The notes below the pieces were generated by a model that was not told the DNA's origin, made no database searches, and was given only the letters and a program-made list of their open reading frames with translations. From Leyella stercorea (GTDB taxonomy: Bacteria > Bacteroidota > Bacteroidia > Bacteroidales > Bacteroidaceae): a stretch of 64,000 nucleotides of DNA. The stretch is taken from the NCBI RefSeq assembly GCF_021531655.1, contig NZ_JADYUF010000002.1, positions 1-64,000 on the forward strand, read 5' to 3'. Every line of letters starts with the position of its first letter. Position 1 is the stretch's first letter. Of the stretch, positions 8,584 to 18,421 are shown piece after piece. Position numbers and translations under genes: made by a program.

Positions 8584-9987
8584 ATGGCAAAAACAAAAAC
8601 AGTATATGTCTGCAGCAACTGCGGACAGGAGTCGACAAAGTGGATAGGAAAATGTCCAAGTTGCGGTCAATGGAACACTTTCAAGGAGATGCACATCGGC
8701 ACGTCATCGCAAGACAACACTTCGGGCAGCCTGTTCAGCCACAGCCATTCGGCTACTGGCAAAAGCCGACCTGTAAAATTAAGCGACATTCCCTCGCACG
8801 ACGACCCACGCATCGACATGCACGACAACGAGCTGAACAGAGTTCTCGGAGGCGGACTTGTTGCCGGCAGCATAGTTCTGCTTGGAGGCGAGCCTGGCAT
8901 AGGCAAGAGTACGCTCACATTGCAAACCGTACTCAATATTCCCGACAAGACAATATTATATGTCAGCGGCGAGGAGAGCGCCCATCAGCTCAAGATGCGA
9001 GCCGAACGACTCTTGGCTGGCAATACGTCTGTGTCGTCCGATGCCAACAACATCAATATTCTGTGTGAGACTTCGCTACAAAGAATATTCGAGTATGCCG
9101 AAGAAATCAAGCCGCAGATTGTAGTCATCGACTCTATTCAGACAATTGCTACTGAGGACGTTGACAGCAGTCCGGGCAGCATTACTCAGGTACGCGAGTG
9201 TGCTGCGTCGCTATTGCGCTTTGCCAAGACTACGGGCACTCCTGTTGTTCTGATTGGCCATATCAATAAGGAAGGCACGCTCGCCGGACCGAAGATTCTG
9301 GAGCATATTGTCGATACGGTAATACAGTTTGAAGGCGACCAGCATTATATGTACCGCATTCTGCGCTCTATAAAGAACCGATTTGGCAGCACATCCGAAC
9401 TTGGCATATACGAGATGCGACAGAGTGGATTGCGCCAGGTGAGCAATCCTTCCGAACTGCTACTATCACAAGACCATGAAGGTCTGTCGGGCGTAGCCAT
9501 CAGTTCAACCATTGAGGGCGTGCGTCCTTTCCTCGTAGAGACCCAGGCTCTCGTATCGTCGGCTGCATACGGCACTCCGCAACGCTCGGCAACAGGATTT
9601 GACGCTCGCCGACTCAATATGCTTCTCGCCGTTCTTGAGAAACGTGTCGGATTCAAGCTCACCCAGAAAGACGTATTCGTAAACATAGCCGGAGGTCTGC
9701 GCGTAACCGACCTTGCTATGGACTTAAGCGTAATAGCCGCCGTATTGTCGAGCAATGTTGATACTGCTATCGAACCCGGCTGGTGTATGGCAGGCGAAGT
9801 GGGTCTAAGTGGTGAGGTTCGCCCCATCAACCGCATCGAACAACGCATTAGCGAGGCAGAAAAGCTTGGATTTACCGACATCATACTACCCAAGCACAAC
9901 ATTTCGGGACTCGACACAAGCAAATATCACATCAAGATACATGCAGTACGCAAGGTGGAGGAAGCCCTGCGCGAACTGTTCGGATAA
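8584..9987 (+). CDS. radA: DNA repair protein RadA
   Basis: RadA (467 residues) is a RecA-related ATPase that helps branch migration and processing of recombination intermediates. The N-terminal zinc finger uses C10, C13, C24 and C27. Walker A is GGEPGIGKST (about residues 100-109). The RadA-specific KNRFG motif is present (SIKNRFGSTSELG), and the C-terminus is the Lon-protease-like domain with the AGGLRVTDLAMDLSV phrase. The start at ATG 8584 (MAKTKTVYVC) fits the family; the longer frame from 8548 would begin near the transcription start. queC follows after 39 bp and may share the transcript. Confidence 0.96.
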   Translation: MAKTKTVYVCSNCGQESTKWIGKCPSCGQWNTFKEMHIGTSSQDNTSGSLFSHSHSATGKSRPVKLSDIPSHDDPRIDMHDNELNRVLGGGLVAGSIVLLGGEPGIGKSTLTLQTVLNIPDKTILYVSGEESAHQLKMRAERLLAGNTSVSSDANNINILCETSLQRIFEYAEEIKPQIVVIDSIQTIATEDVDSSPGSITQVRECAASLLRFAKTTGTPVVLIGHINKEGTLAGPKILEHIVDTVIQFEGDQHYMYRILRSIKNRFGSTSELGIYEMRQSGLRQVSNPSELLLSQDHEGLSGVAISSTIEGVRPFLVETQALVSSAAYGTPQRSATGFDARRLNMLLAVLEKRVGFKLTQKDVFVNIAGGLRVTDLAMDLSVIAAVLSSNVDTAIEPGWCMAGEVGLSGEVRPINRIEQRISEAEKLGFTDIILPKHNISGLDTSKYHIKIHAVRKVEEALRELFG

Positions 9988-10026
9988 ACATGACATATTA
10001 CAAACGATAAAATAACAATTAAAAAA

Positions 10027-10680
10027 ATGAAAAACTCAGTAATAATAGTAAGCGGAGGTATGGACAGCATCACCCTGCTCTACGACCACAAAGACGAAAT
10101 AGCACTCGGAATATCGTTCGACTACGGCAGCAATCATAATGCACGCGAAATACCTTACGCAAAGATGCATTGCGAACGACTCGGAATCAAGCACATAACT
10201 ATCAACCTCGACTTTATGCACCAGTATTTCAAGTCGAGTCTGCTTGACGGAGCCGATGCCATACCCGAAGGACACTATGCCGACGACAACATGAAGTCGA
10301 CTGTCGTACCCTTCCGCAATGGTATAATGCTTTCTATAGCCATAGGCATAGCCGAGAGCAATGGTCTAGACCAGGTGTTCATAGCCAATCACGGAGGCGA
10401 CCATACCATCTACCCCGACTGCCGTCCGGAGTTCATCAACGCCATCGACTCTGCAGCCAATGCCGGCACATTCAATAATGTGCGCGTAGTGGCTCCTTAC
10501 ACCAAAATCACCAAAAGCGACATAGCCAGACGTGGCAAGGAATTGGGGTTGGACTATACCGAAACATGGAGCTGCTACAAAGGTGGCGAGAAGCATTGTG
10601 GCAAGTGCGGCACATGTGTTGAACGCAAGGAAGCCCTAAGAGATGCCGGCATAGACGACAATACCGAATACGAAGAATAA
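10027..10680 (+). CDS. queC: 7-cyano-7-deazaguanine synthase QueC
   Basis: QueC converts 7-carboxy-7-deazaguanine to preQ0 using ATP and ammonia, in the queuosine tRNA-modification pathway. The PP-loop ATP-binding motif SGGMDS sits at residues 9-14. The C-terminal zinc site is seen as HCGKCGTC preceded by a further cysteine (SCYKGGEKHC). The length of 217 residues is normal. No other queuosine gene is adjacent, and no preQ1 riboswitch could fit in the 39-bp gap after radA. Confidence 0.94.
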   Translation: MKNSVIIVSGGMDSITLLYDHKDEIALGISFDYGSNHNAREIPYAKMHCERLGIKHITINLDFMHQYFKSSLLDGADAIPEGHYADDNMKSTVVPFRNGIMLSIAIGIAESNGLDQVFIANHGGDHTIYPDCRPEFINAIDSAANAGTFNNVRVVAPYTKITKSDIARRGKELGLDYTETWSCYKGGEKHCGKCGTCVERKEALRDAGIDDNTEYEE

Positions 10681-10731
10681 GCCACATACAAAATTGTCGC
10701 CTTTTTCTTCGCTTTATATTCAAAAATTTAG

Positions 10732-10739
10732 TAAATTTG
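10732..10739 (+). promoter_or_regulatory. Promoter -7 box for pgk
   Basis: TAAATTTG matches TAnnTTTG, 83 bp upstream of the pgk start. The -33 region is not obvious. Confidence 0.55.
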
Positions 10740-10822
10740 CGCTCAAGTATTGCGCATTATACAAATATGAAGCAATAAGAAGGACAGATTATTTCTAACT
10801 TTTAAATAAACACATAACAGAA

Positions 10823-12070
10823 ATGAAAATCGAAGATTTCAACTTTGCCGGTAAAAAGGCAATCGTACGCGTTGACTTCAACGTACCATTGGACGAGAAC
10901 GGAAATGTAACTGACGATACCCGTATCCGCGGTGCCCTTCCTACATTGAAGAAGGTACTTGCTGACGGCGGTGCCCTCATCATGATGAGCCATATGGGCA
11001 AGCCGAAGGGCAAGGTAAACATGAAGCTCTCTTTGAGCCAGATTGTTCCTAACGTTTCTGCTGCTCTTGGTGTCGAGGTTAAGTTCGCTAAGGACTGTGG
11101 CAACGCTTCTGAGGAGGCTGCTGCCTTGAAGCCGGGTGAGGCTCTGCTTCTTGAGAACCTCCGCTTCTATCCTGAGGAGGAAGGCAAGCCTGTAGGCGTA
11201 GAGAAGGGTACTCCTGAGTTCGATGCTGCCAAGAAAGAGATGAAGGGTCGTCAGCAGGAGTTCGCTAAGAAGCTTGCTTCTTACGCTGACTGCTACGTAA
11301 TGGACGCCTTCGGTACAGCTCACCGCAAGCACGCTTCTACAGCTGTTATCGACGAATACTTCGACAAGGATCACAAGATGCTCGGCTACCTCATGGAGAA
11401 AGAGGTTAATGCTGTTGACGCAGTTCTCGGCAACATCAAGCGTCCGTTCACAGCCATCATGGGTGGTTCTAAGGTATCTACAAAGATCGGTATCATCGAG
11501 AACCTCCTCACAAAGGTTGACAACCTCATCCTCTGCGGTGGTATGACTTACACATTCTCTAAGGCTCTCGGCGGACAGATTGGTATGTCTATCTGCGAGG
11601 ACGACAAGCTCGACGTAGCTCTCGACGTAATCAAGAAGGCTAAGGAGAACGGCGTAAACCTCGTACTCGGTACAGACTCTATCTGTGGCGACGACTTCAA
11701 GAACGACTGCAATACACAGGTTTGCCCGTCAAACGCTATTCCTGAGGGTTGGGAAGGCATGGACGCAGGTCCTGAGACACGCAAGGCTTTTGCTGCAGCT
11801 ATCAAGGGCGCTAAGACTATCCTCTGGAACGGTCCTGCTGGCGTATTCGAGTTCGACAACTTCGCCGGTGGTTCTAAGGCTATTGCCGACGCTATTGCTG
11901 AAGCAACCAAGGAGGGCGCATTCTCACTTATCGGTGGTGGCGACTCTGTAGCTTGCATCAACAAGTTCGGTTTGGCTGACCAGGTTTCTTACATCTCTAC
12001 TGGTGGTGGTGCTCTGCTCGAGGCTATCGAGGGCAAGGTACTTCCGGGTGTAGCAGCTATCGAGGCTTAA
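10823..12070 (+). CDS. pgk: Phosphoglycerate kinase
   Basis: Pgk transfers phosphate from 1,3-bisphosphoglycerate to ADP in glycolysis. The 415-residue protein shows the substrate-binding N-terminus ([13 protein letters not shown], then HMGKPKG), the hinge region and the C-terminal nucleotide-binding phrases [10 protein letters not shown] and LIGGGDSVA. Synonymous codons are strongly restricted (GCT, GGT, AAG, CTC and GTA are favoured), as in the ribosomal protein genes here, suggesting high expression. It ends at a bidirectional terminator shared with the convergent pflB. Confidence 0.97.
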   Translation: MKIEDFNFAGKKAIVRVDFNVPLDENGNVTDDTRIRGALPTLKKVLADGGALIMMSHMGKPKGKVNMKLSLSQIVPNVSAALGVEVKFAKDCGNASEEAAALKPGEALLLENLRFYPEEEGKPVGVEKGTPEFDAAKKEMKGRQQEFAKKLASYADCYVMDAFGTAHRKHASTAVIDEYFDKDHKMLGYLMEKEVNAVDAVLGNIKRPFTAIMGGSKVSTKIGIIENLLTKVDNLILCGGMTYTFSKALGGQIGMSICEDDKLDVALDVIKKAKENGVNLVLGTDSICGDDFKNDCNTQVCPSNAIPEGWEGMDAGPETRKAFAAAIKGAKTILWNGPAGVFEFDNFAGGSKAIADAIAEATKEGAFSLIGGGDSVACINKFGLADQVSYISTGGGALLEAIEGKVLPGVAAIEA

Positions 12071-12077
12071 TATATAT

Positions 12078-12151
12078 AAGGTGTGCCAGCGTTGGCACAC
12101 CTTAATAAAAAATTAAGGGCACAGCAGGATTTTTCCTACTGTGCCCTTTTT
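12078..12151. terminator. Bidirectional double-hairpin terminator between pgk and pflB
   Basis: Hairpin one pairs 12078-12088 with 12093-12103 (11 bp, GCGT loop). Hairpin two pairs 12117-12124 with 12139-12146, extended by AGGA/TCCT after a mismatch, and is followed by TTTTTA on the plus strand. Read on the minus strand, hairpin two is followed by TTAATTTTTTA, so it can serve pflB as well. Confidence 0.85.
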
Positions 12152-12174
12152 ATTTGCAGTTGATTCTTATACGA

Positions 12175-14415
12175 TTACATACCCTGGTTGATTGTGCGCG
12201 AAAGCACATCAAGCTGCTGCTCACGTGTAAGCTTAACGAAGTTTACAGCATATCCGCTGACACGGATTGTAAGCTGCGGATACTTCTCAGGATGATCCAT
12301 TGCGTCGAGCAGGAGATTGCGGTCGAACACGTTCACATTAATGTGCTGTCCACCAGTCGGAGTAAAGTATCCGTCGAGCAACGAAACGAGGTTCTGAGCG
12401 CGCATATCCTCAGTCTTGCCCAATGCCGAAGGAGCAATAGCAAATGTGTATGAGATACCGTCGCGTGAATGCTGGAACGGAAGCTTAGCTACCGAAGCCA
12501 AAGCAGCCACAGCACCCTTAACGTCACGAGCGTTCATCGGGTTGGCACCCGGAGCGAATGGTACGCCCTTCTCACGACCGTCAGGTGTAGCACCTGTGTT
12601 ACGGCCATAAACAACGTTCGATGTAATGGTGAGCAAGCTCTGTGTCGGCACAGCATCACGATAAGTACGATGCTGACGCAGATACTCCATAAACTTCTCT
12701 GTCAATGAGACAGCAATATTGTCGGTCTCTTCGAAGTTGTTACCGAACGGAACATACTCGCCCTCCTCTATCTTATAGTCAACAGCCAGACCAGTCTCGT
12801 CGCGAACGATGCGGATGCGGCAGTTCTTCATAGCAGCAATTGAGTCGGCTACAATCGACAATCCGGCAATACCAGTAGCACGTGTGCGCTCTACGTCACC
12901 ATCGTGCAAAGCCATCTCGAATGCCTCATAGTCATACTTGTCGTGCATGTAGTGGATAATCTTCAGCGCATTGACATAAGTCTTGGCAAGCCATCTCATC
13001 ATCTGCTCAAACTTAGGCATGAACTCCTCATAAGTCAGATAGTCGCCTGTGATAGGAGCAAAGCGAGGAGCAATCTGCTCGCCCGACATCTCGTCACGTC
13101 CACCATTGATAGCATAGAGCATACACTTGGCAAGGTTGGCACGAGCGCCAAAGAACTGCATCTGCTTACCTATCTTCATAGGTGACACACAGCAAGCAAT
13201 ACCGTAGTCATCGCCAAGGTCGGCACGCATCAGGTCGTCGTTTTCATACTGAATGGCGCTTGTATCGATGCTCACCTTAGCACAATACTTCTTCCATGAC
13301 TCAGGCAGACGCTCGCTCCAGAGTACAGTAAGGTTTGGCTCGGGCGACGGTCCCATATTATATAAGGTGTGGAGGAAACGATAGTCTGTCTTTGTCACCA
13401 TCGAACGTCCGTCAATACCCATACCACCAATAGAAGCAGTAGCCCAAATCGGGTCGCCTGAGAAGAGGTCGTTGTATTCAGGAGTACGGAGGAAACGAAC
13501 GATACGAAGCTTCATAATCATCTGGTCGATAAGCTCCTGTGCCTCTTCCTCTGTGATAACGCCATTCTTCAAGTCGCGCTGGATATAGATGTCGAGGAAA
13601 GCGCAAACACGTCCCAAAGACATGGCAGCACCGTCCTGGTCCTTTACAGCACCAAGATAACCGAAGTAAGTCCACTGAACAGCCTCACGTGCGTTCTGAG
13701 CCGGACGAGTCACGTCAAATCCGTAAGCAGCACACATACGCTCAAACTGCTTGAGAGCCTGGATCTGCTCCGAAACCTCCTCGCGATGACGTACTATCTC
13801 CTCGGTAAACTCCTGAATGTCGATACGCTTGAAGTAACGCTTCTTCTCCTCAATAAGATTAGCAGTACCGTAGAGAGCTATACGACGATAGTCGCCGATG
13901 ATACGTCCACGACCGTAAGCGTCAGGCAGACCTGTAATGATGTGAGCATGACGTGCAGCCTTGATATCATCGTTGTATGCAGAGAATACGCCTTCGTTGT
14001 GAGTCTTGCGATATTTTGTGAAGATAGTCTTTGTAGCAGGGTCAAGATCATAGCCATACGACTTAAGAGCCTTCTCTACCATACGGATACCGCCCTTAGG
14101 GAAGATACCGCGCTTCAATGGCACATCAGTCTGCAAACCTACAACAACCTCACTCTCACGGTCGATGTAACCGGCACCGTAAGTATCAATGCTCTGCGGA
14201 AGAGTGGTCTCGGCATCATAAACGCCCTTCTCACGCTCTACCTCAAACATCTTTGACAAGACGTCCCACAGATGAGTGGTACGCTCAGTCGGACCAGCGA
14301 GGAAAGACTCGTCACCGTCATATGCCTCATAATTAGATTGAATAAAGTCACGTACATCAATTTCGCGCTTCCAATTGGAACCTTTGAAATTGTTTTGCAA
14401 ATTTTGAAAAATCAT
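12175..14415 (-). CDS. pflB: Formate acetyltransferase (pyruvate formate-lyase) PflB
   Basis: PflB is a glycyl-radical enzyme that splits pyruvate with CoA into acetyl-CoA and formate during anaerobic fermentation. The 746-residue protein carries the adjacent catalytic cysteines ([12 protein letters not shown]) and the C-terminal radical site RVSGYAVNF with the glycine at about residue 721. It needs the radical-SAM activase PflA, which is not in this window. The gene has its own promoter and is divergent from greA. Length and motifs are normal and no disruption is seen. Confidence 0.97.
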   Translation of the reverse strand: MIFQNLQNNFKGSNWKREIDVRDFIQSNYEAYDGDESFLAGPTERTTHLWDVLSKMFEVEREKGVYDAETTLPQSIDTYGAGYIDRESEVVVGLQTDVPLKRGIFPKGGIRMVEKALKSYGYDLDPATKTIFTKYRKTHNEGVFSAYNDDIKAARHAHIITGLPDAYGRGRIIGDYRRIALYGTANLIEEKKRYFKRIDIQEFTEEIVRHREEVSEQIQALKQFERMCAAYGFDVTRPAQNAREAVQWTYFGYLGAVKDQDGAAMSLGRVCAFLDIYIQRDLKNGVITEEEAQELIDQMIMKLRIVRFLRTPEYNDLFSGDPIWATASIGGMGIDGRSMVTKTDYRFLHTLYNMGPSPEPNLTVLWSERLPESWKKYCAKVSIDTSAIQYENDDLMRADLGDDYGIACCVSPMKIGKQMQFFGARANLAKCMLYAINGGRDEMSGEQIAPRFAPITGDYLTYEEFMPKFEQMMRWLAKTYVNALKIIHYMHDKYDYEAFEMALHDGDVERTRATGIAGLSIVADSIAAMKNCRIRIVRDETGLAVDYKIEEGEYVPFGNNFEETDNIAVSLTEKFMEYLRQHRTYRDAVPTQSLLTITSNVVYGRNTGATPDGREKGVPFAPGANPMNARDVKGAVAALASVAKLPFQHSRDGISYTFAIAPSALGKTEDMRAQNLVSLLDGYFTPTGGQHINVNVFDRNLLLDAMDHPEKYPQLTIRVSGYAVNFVKLTREQQLDVLSRTINQGM

Positions 14416-14455
14416 AATTTGTAGTTTAAATTGTGTAATGAATAATATCCACTTG

Positions 14456-14463
14456 CAAAATTA
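14456..14463 (-). promoter_or_regulatory. Promoter -7 box for pflB
   Basis: TAATTTTG on the minus strand matches TAnnTTTG, about 40 bp ahead of the pflB start. Confidence 0.55.
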
Positions 14464-14598
14464 AGATTTTTTCCTTATACCCACAAGAATCAAACCTAAT
14501 AAGGTGACAAAATCATAATTTATTAGTACTAAATCAGAGCCATTTAGCCACAACCACAAAATTATACGCCAAATTTACCCCATTTTCAAAACTTTTTG

Positions 14599-14606
14599 TA
14601 ACTTTG
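14599..14606 (+). promoter_or_regulatory. Promoter -7 box for greA
   Basis: TAACTTTG followed by GC is the common form of the Bacteroidetes -7 box, 37 bp ahead of greA. Confidence 0.7.
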
Positions 14607-14643
14607 CCGTCCAATAGAATAGAAACTCCGAAATATAGAACAA

Positions 14644-15108
14644 ATGGAATATATGTCACAAGAGTGCTACGACAAACTCGTAGCCGAACTTCGCCATATG
14701 GAACAGGTAGAACTGCCACAAGTGCGCGATGCCATAGCCGAGGCCCGCGACAAGGGCGACTTGAGCGAGAACTTCGAATATCATGCAGCCAAGCGTGAGC
14801 AAAGCCGTCTGCTGGGACGCATCAGCTACAAGCAGAAAGTACTTGAGAATGCTCGCGTCATCGACAAGACACGCCTTAATGCCGACGTAGTAGGTATATT
14901 AAGTAAGGTAAAGATAACCAACCTCAACAACAACCGCAGCATGTCGTATACCATCGTGAGCGCATCAGAGGCCAACTTGTCAGAAGGCAAGATTTCCATA
15001 AAATCACCTATCGCCCAGGCATTGCTCAACAAAAAACCTGAAGATATAGTAGAGGTACGCGTACCGGCAGGCATATTACGACTGAGAATTGACAGTATTG
15101 AGCTGTAA
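14644..15108 (+). CDS. greA: Transcription elongation factor GreA
   Basis: GreA rescues backtracked RNA polymerase by stimulating cleavage of the transcript end. The N-terminal coiled coil carries the acidic tip sequence DKGDLSENFEYHAA (about residues 38-51), which enters the polymerase channel. The C-terminal FKBP-like domain follows (IKSPIAQALL, near residue 120). The length of 154 residues is normal. ATG 14644 is chosen; an in-frame ATG nine bases later is also possible. Confidence 0.95.
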   Translation: MEYMSQECYDKLVAELRHMEQVELPQVRDAIAEARDKGDLSENFEYHAAKREQSRLLGRISYKQKVLENARVIDKTRLNADVVGILSKVKITNLNNNRSMSYTIVSASEANLSEGKISIKSPIAQALLNKKPEDIVEVRVPAGILRLRIDSIEL

Positions 15109-15153
15109 ATACACATAAAAGATGTTAAACATTTCTCAAACCCACAGGCAATG

Positions 15154-15184
15154 TTTGTCATCTAACTAAAAATCAGTACCTTTG
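15154..15184 (+). promoter_or_regulatory. Promoter of the rpsF-rpsR-rplI operon
   Basis: TTTG (15154-15157) and TACCTTTG (15177-15184) are separated by 19 bp, a perfect Bacteroidetes promoter, with a 47-bp leader before rpsF. Confidence 0.85.
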
Positions 15185-15231
15185 CACCCGCAATTTTGCA
15201 AATAGTAATTATATTTTAATTTTTAACAACA

Positions 15232-15573
15232 ATGAATCGATACGAAACCGTTTTCATTTTGACTCCCGTTTTGTCTGATGAACAGATGAAGGAAGCGGTC
15301 GCAAAGTTCAAGAAGCTCCTCACCGACAACGGTGCAGAGATTGTGAACGAGGAGACCTGGGGACTCAAGAAGATGGCTTATGCTATTCAGAAGAAGTCAA
15401 CAGGATTCTATTGCCTGCTCGAGTTCAAGGCTGAGCCTACAATCGTTAAAACTCTCGAAACTGGCTATCGCCGCGACGAGAAAGTTATTCGTCACATGAC
15501 AGTTAAGCTCGACAAGTATGCTGCACAGTATGCTGAGAAGAGACGTAACAAATTCGCAAACAAGGAGGCTTAA
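15232..15573 (+). CDS. rpsF: Ribosomal protein bS6
   Basis: This 113-residue small-subunit protein binds 16S rRNA together with bS18, which is encoded three bases downstream. The N-terminus [17 protein letters not shown] and the phrase [17 protein letters not shown] are classic bS6. It is first in the rpsF-rpsR-rplI operon and has the restricted codon use of highly expressed genes. Confidence 0.96.
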   Translation: MNRYETVFILTPVLSDEQMKEAVAKFKKLLTDNGAEIVNEETWGLKKMAYAIQKKSTGFYCLLEFKAEPTIVKTLETGYRRDEKVIRHMTVKLDKYAAQYAEKRRNKFANKEA

Positions 15574-15576
15574 ATT

Positions 15577-15846
15577 ATGACAGCAGTAGAATCAGAAATT
15601 CGCTATTTGACTCCACCTTCAGTGGACACACGCAAGAAGAAGTATTGCCGTTTCAAGAAGAGCGGTATCAAGTACATCGACTATAAGGATCCTGAGTTCC
15701 TCAAGAAGTTCTTGAACGAGCAGGGCAAGATTCTTCCCCGTCGTATCACAGGTACATCTTTGAAGTATCAGCGTCGCGTAGCACAGGCTGTTAAGCGTGC
15801 TCGCCAGATTGCTTTGCTTCCTTACGTAACCGATTTGATGAAATAA
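15577..15846 (+). CDS. rpsR: Ribosomal protein bS18
   Basis: This 89-residue basic protein forms a heterodimer with bS6 on the platform of the small subunit. The signatures [18 protein letters not shown] and [17 protein letters not shown] identify it. It lies three bases after rpsF and 19 bases before rplI, the conserved order in many bacteria. Confidence 0.96.
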   Translation: MTAVESEIRYLTPPSVDTRKKKYCRFKKSGIKYIDYKDPEFLKKFLNEQGKILPRRITGTSLKYQRRVAQAVKRARQIALLPYVTDLMK

Positions 15847-15865
15847 TTATTAAGGAGGACAAGCA

Positions 15866-16378
15866 ATGGAAATCATACTTAAAGAAGATATTATCGGACT
15901 GGGTTACAAGAACGACATCGTTAATGTAAAGAGTGGTTACGGTCGTAACTACCTCATCCCCCAGGGCAAGGGTGTAATCGCATCTGAATCAGCAAAGAAG
16001 GTTCTCGCCGAGAACTTGAAGCAGCAGGCTCACAAGCTCGCAGCTATCAAGGCTGAGGCTGAGAAGAAGGCTGAGCAGCTCAATGGCGTAGAGCTCGTTA
16101 TCGCCGCTAAGGTAAGTGCTACAGGTGCTACTTACGGTTCAGTTAACGCTGCTATCGTTGCTGAGGAGCTGAAGAACAAGGGCATCGAGGTTGATCGCAA
16201 GATCATCACAATGCGCGACATCAAGCACGTTGGCGACTTCGAGGCTACAATCCACTTCCACAAGGAGGTTGAGGTTAAGATTCCCGTTAAGGTTGTAGCA
16301 GAGAACGCTGCTGTAGAGGCTCCCGCTGAGGAGGCTCCTAAGGCAGAGGCTGCACAGACAGAGGAGACAGCTGAGTAA
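15866..16378 (+). CDS. rplI: Ribosomal protein bL9
   Basis: bL9 binds 23S rRNA near the L1 stalk and affects reading-frame maintenance. The N-terminal domain starts MEIILKEDIIGLGYKND and contains VKSGYGRNYLIPQGKG. A long connecting helix and a C-terminal domain (about residues 75-150) follow. The last 20 or so residues are a low-complexity Ala/Glu-rich tail (for example EAPAEEAPKAEAA), longer than in the textbook protein. The gene is preceded by a strong AGGAGG Shine-Dalgarno-like sequence, unusual in this phylum. Confidence 0.96.
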   Translation: MEIILKEDIIGLGYKNDIVNVKSGYGRNYLIPQGKGVIASESAKKVLAENLKQQAHKLAAIKAEAEKKAEQLNGVELVIAAKVSATGATYGSVNAAIVAEELKNKGIEVDRKIITMRDIKHVGDFEATIHFHKEVEVKIPVKVVAENAAVEAPAEEAPKAEAAQTEETAE

Positions 16379-16405
16379 TATTTCACAGCAAACCCAATAA
16401 TTGCA

Positions 16406-16447
16406 TAGGAGATAAACGCTTATCATAAGTGTTTATCTCCTATTTTC
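16406..16447 (+). terminator. Terminator of the rpsF operon
   Basis: A 17-bp stem (16406-16422 with 16426-16442, one G-T wobble) with a three-base loop is followed by TTTTCG. It sits 27 bp after rplI. Confidence 0.85.
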
Positions 16448-16481
16448 GTAATATACCTTATATGCTCATGCCGAGCATACC

Positions 16482-16522
16482 AAAAAAGAAGGAGGAAAGC
16501 AGCAATGCTCTCCTCCTTCTTT
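16482..16522 (-). terminator. Terminator of the perR-rubrerythrin unit
   Basis: Arms 16511-16522 and 16485-16496 form a 12-bp stem, and on the minus strand it is followed by a run of Ts (the A-run at 16482-16487). It lies 20 bp after the rubrerythrin stop. Confidence 0.8.
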
Positions 16523-16541
16523 ATGTATTATTATTTCTTGA

Positions 16542-17102
16542 TTATTTCTCGAAATAACGCTTGTACAATCCCATGAAGCCAGCGCAATGACGAGCCTCGT
16601 CCTTTGCCATCTCATGAACTGTGTCGTGTGTAGCATCCATACCAGCAGCCTTAGCATTCTTGGCAATACGGAACTTATCCTCGCATGCGCCACGCTCAGC
16701 AGCAATACGAGCCTCAAGATTGCTCTTTGTATCCTTCAATACATCGCCCAGCAGTTCAGCAAACTTGCTTGCGTGCTCAGCCTCCTCAAAAGCGTAACGC
16801 TTGAAAGCCTCAGCAATTTCTGGATAACCCTCACGGTCAGCCTGACGGCTCATAGCCAGATACATACCAACCTCACCACACTCACCATTGAAGTGAGTCT
16901 CAAGGTCCTTAATCATCTCAGCAGTTGCATCCTCCATACGTGCAGCACCGAGAGTGTGAACAGTAGCAAAAGCCGGACCGTCCATTGGGTCTTCCATTTC
17001 CTTGAACTTGCTAGCCGGAGCCTTGCAAACCGGGCACTTCTCAGGAGCCTCTGTACCTTCATGAATATAACCACATACTGTGCAAATAAATTTCTTTTTC
17101 AT
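16542..17102 (-). CDS. Reverse-type rubrerythrin (peroxide reductase)
   Basis: This 186-residue protein reduces hydrogen peroxide with a di-iron site and a rubredoxin iron. The domain order is reversed compared with classic rubrerythrin. The rubredoxin knuckles are N-terminal (FICTVCGY near residue 5 and EKCPVCKAP near residue 22), and the ferritin-like four-helix part follows, with glutamates in [25 protein letters not shown] and [13 protein letters not shown] 17102 is chosen because it places the rubredoxin motif at the extreme N-terminus; a longer frame from 17165 would overlap perR. It lies 26 bp after perR, so the pair is likely one peroxide-inducible operon. Confidence 0.92.
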   Translation of the reverse strand: MKKKFICTVCGYIHEGTEAPEKCPVCKAPASKFKEMEDPMDGPAFATVHTLGAARMEDATAEMIKDLETHFNGECGEVGMYLAMSRQADREGYPEIAEAFKRYAFEEAEHASKFAELLGDVLKDTKSNLEARIAAERGACEDKFRIAKNAKAAGMDATHDTVHEMAKDEARHCAGFMGLYKRYFEK

Positions 17103-17128
17103 AATATTATTGTTTAAAAGTTTATAAA

Positions 17129-17554
17129 TCAGTTCTCTTTCTTTTCCTTCATACATTCGCAACAAATACCCTTGTAATACAGCTGCACGTCATCAACCGA
17201 ATGTATCCCCACCGTCTTGCACGACAACAATGGCGAAACCTCATCAAAGATATCGTACACCTTTCTACATTGCTTACAGTAGAAGTGAGCGTGTGCATTG
17301 ACATTACCGTCATAGCACACTCTATGCTCATCTATTGTAATCATCTGAGCCGCATTATGCTCCGACAGCAGTCTGAGCGTGTTATATACTGTAGTGCGAC
17401 TAAGAGTAGGCATCTTGCCACACAAGCCACGATAGACATCGTCAACCGTAGGATGAGTATAGTGCGTTAGCAAATAATGCATTATCGCTATACGCTGTAC
17501 AGAGGGCTTGACGCCACACTCTGACAAACGGGCTATTGCTTCTTTTGAATTCAT
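17129..17554 (-). CDS. perR: Fur-family transcriptional regulator, PerR-like
   Basis: The 141-residue protein has the N-terminal winged helix of the Fur family ([15 protein letters not shown], then [12 protein letters not shown]) and a metal site with two CxxC pairs ([11 protein letters not shown] and GICCECM) for structural zinc. The histidine-rich phrase AHAHFYC supplies regulatory metal ligands. The position directly before a rubrerythrin supports a peroxide-sensing PerR rather than an iron-sensing Fur. Assignment within the family rests on context. It is transcribed from a clear promoter 21 bp upstream. Confidence 0.88.
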   Translation of the reverse strand: MNSKEAIARLSECGVKPSVQRIAIMHYLLTHYTHPTVDDVYRGLCGKMPTLSRTTVYNTLRLLSEHNAAQMITIDEHRVCYDGNVNAHAHFYCKQCRKVYDIFDEVSPLLSCKTVGIHSVDDVQLYYKGICCECMKEKKEN

Positions 17555-17574
17555 ATTATTATTATCTTCACTTG

Positions 17575-17605
17575 CAAAGATACAACAATATCTTAAACAA
17601 ACAAA
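17575..17605 (-). promoter_or_regulatory. Promoter of perR-rubrerythrin
   Basis: On the minus strand TTTG (17605-17602) and TATCTTTG (17582-17575) are 19 bp apart, matching the consensus exactly. A PerR operator is expected here but no clear inverted repeat was made out. Confidence 0.8.
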
Positions 17606-17650
17606 GAAAATTTGTAATTTTTACAAGTTTTAGTTAGTTATAGACTAACA

Positions 17651-18094
17651 TTAACCTTTATACGCACCATCTTTCGCCTCAAATATCACACTTGGCTCTA
17701 TTACCTCTATCGTGTGCCATGCTCCTTTCGGTATTTGGCATCCATAAATACCCTGAGTCGGGCAGATATGAATACGTTTCTTCTCCCGATACTCTACCTT
17801 GCGTACTATGTCCTGAGCATCCATACCACGCTCTACCCCATCCGACGAAGCCTTACCATATGTCACAACCTCCTCATATATCACTTCGTCCTATTTTCCA
17901 CACAAGCAGACAACAGTCTCTGTCGTGTCTTCATGACGATGGATAGGCACAACAGTTCCAGGCAACATAGCAATCAACATACGCTGACTATTATCAGCTG
18001 AAGACGTGCGCAAATCGAAACTTTGACGCAATCTTGGATTCATTGTGGCTTGCTCAAAGAACTTACCTAACAATTCTTTATTTATTTCCATCAT
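17651..18094 (-). pseudogene. Cupin protein, WbuC-like, interrupted by an amber codon
   Basis: One continuous reading frame of 148 codons is split by a single TAG (17893-17891) after the phrase VCLCGK; the next codons read DEVIYEEVV in the same frame. The first part carries cupin motif 1 (IHRHEDTTE) and the second part cupin motif 2 (IPKGAWHTIEVIEP), so both halves of the metal-binding barrel are intact apart from the stop. The style matches the WbuC-type cupin-fold metalloproteins. A transposase remnant ends two bases upstream of the first ATG, so the native promoter has been replaced. A GTG at 17884 could restart only the second half. Confidence 0.8.
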
Positions 18095-18095
18095 T

Positions 18096-18421
18096 AGTGT
18101 CCCGTTAAAATCGGGACCAGTTAAATATTAATCAAATAACCCCAGAAAGAGGGGACAACCGAATTCTTTGACATTATTGAAATCAGACCTTTCGAAGAGA
18201 TCAACGGGTGGTGTCTTATCCATAAGAGAAATGCTTAGAATCTGAAGAACCTCATAAGTTGATCGCTTAAGTTGCAAATCATGTTGCACGATAGCAACAA
18301 GGCAACAGGCTATGATTGCCGATGAGATTTGGATTCTCACAGCATTCTCTGTAGTACCCCAAAACTTCTTGATCTTGAGGTGCTGCTTTAGCCATTTGAA
18401 GAACTTATGAGAAGTATACCG
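18096..18421 (-). mobile_element. Remnant of an IS4-family insertion sequence (transposase C-terminus)
   Basis: The minus-strand frame 18421-18128 encodes the last 97 residues of a transposase. It includes FFKWLKQHLKIKKFWGT and AIIACCLVAIVQHDLQLKR, the typical C-terminal region of Bacteroidales IS4-type transposases (YREK side and downstream helices). A stop codon (18424-18422) closes the frame upstream, so the catalytic core is missing. The downstream end contains GTCCCG...CGGGAC (18099-18117), compatible with the IS terminus, and directly abuts the start codon of the broken cupin gene. It is not functional. Confidence 0.75.

Noticed and set aside
8416..8694. Minus-strand frame across the radA promoter and start
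   Set aside because: It overlaps the radA zinc finger and the divergent promoter and has no recognisable family.
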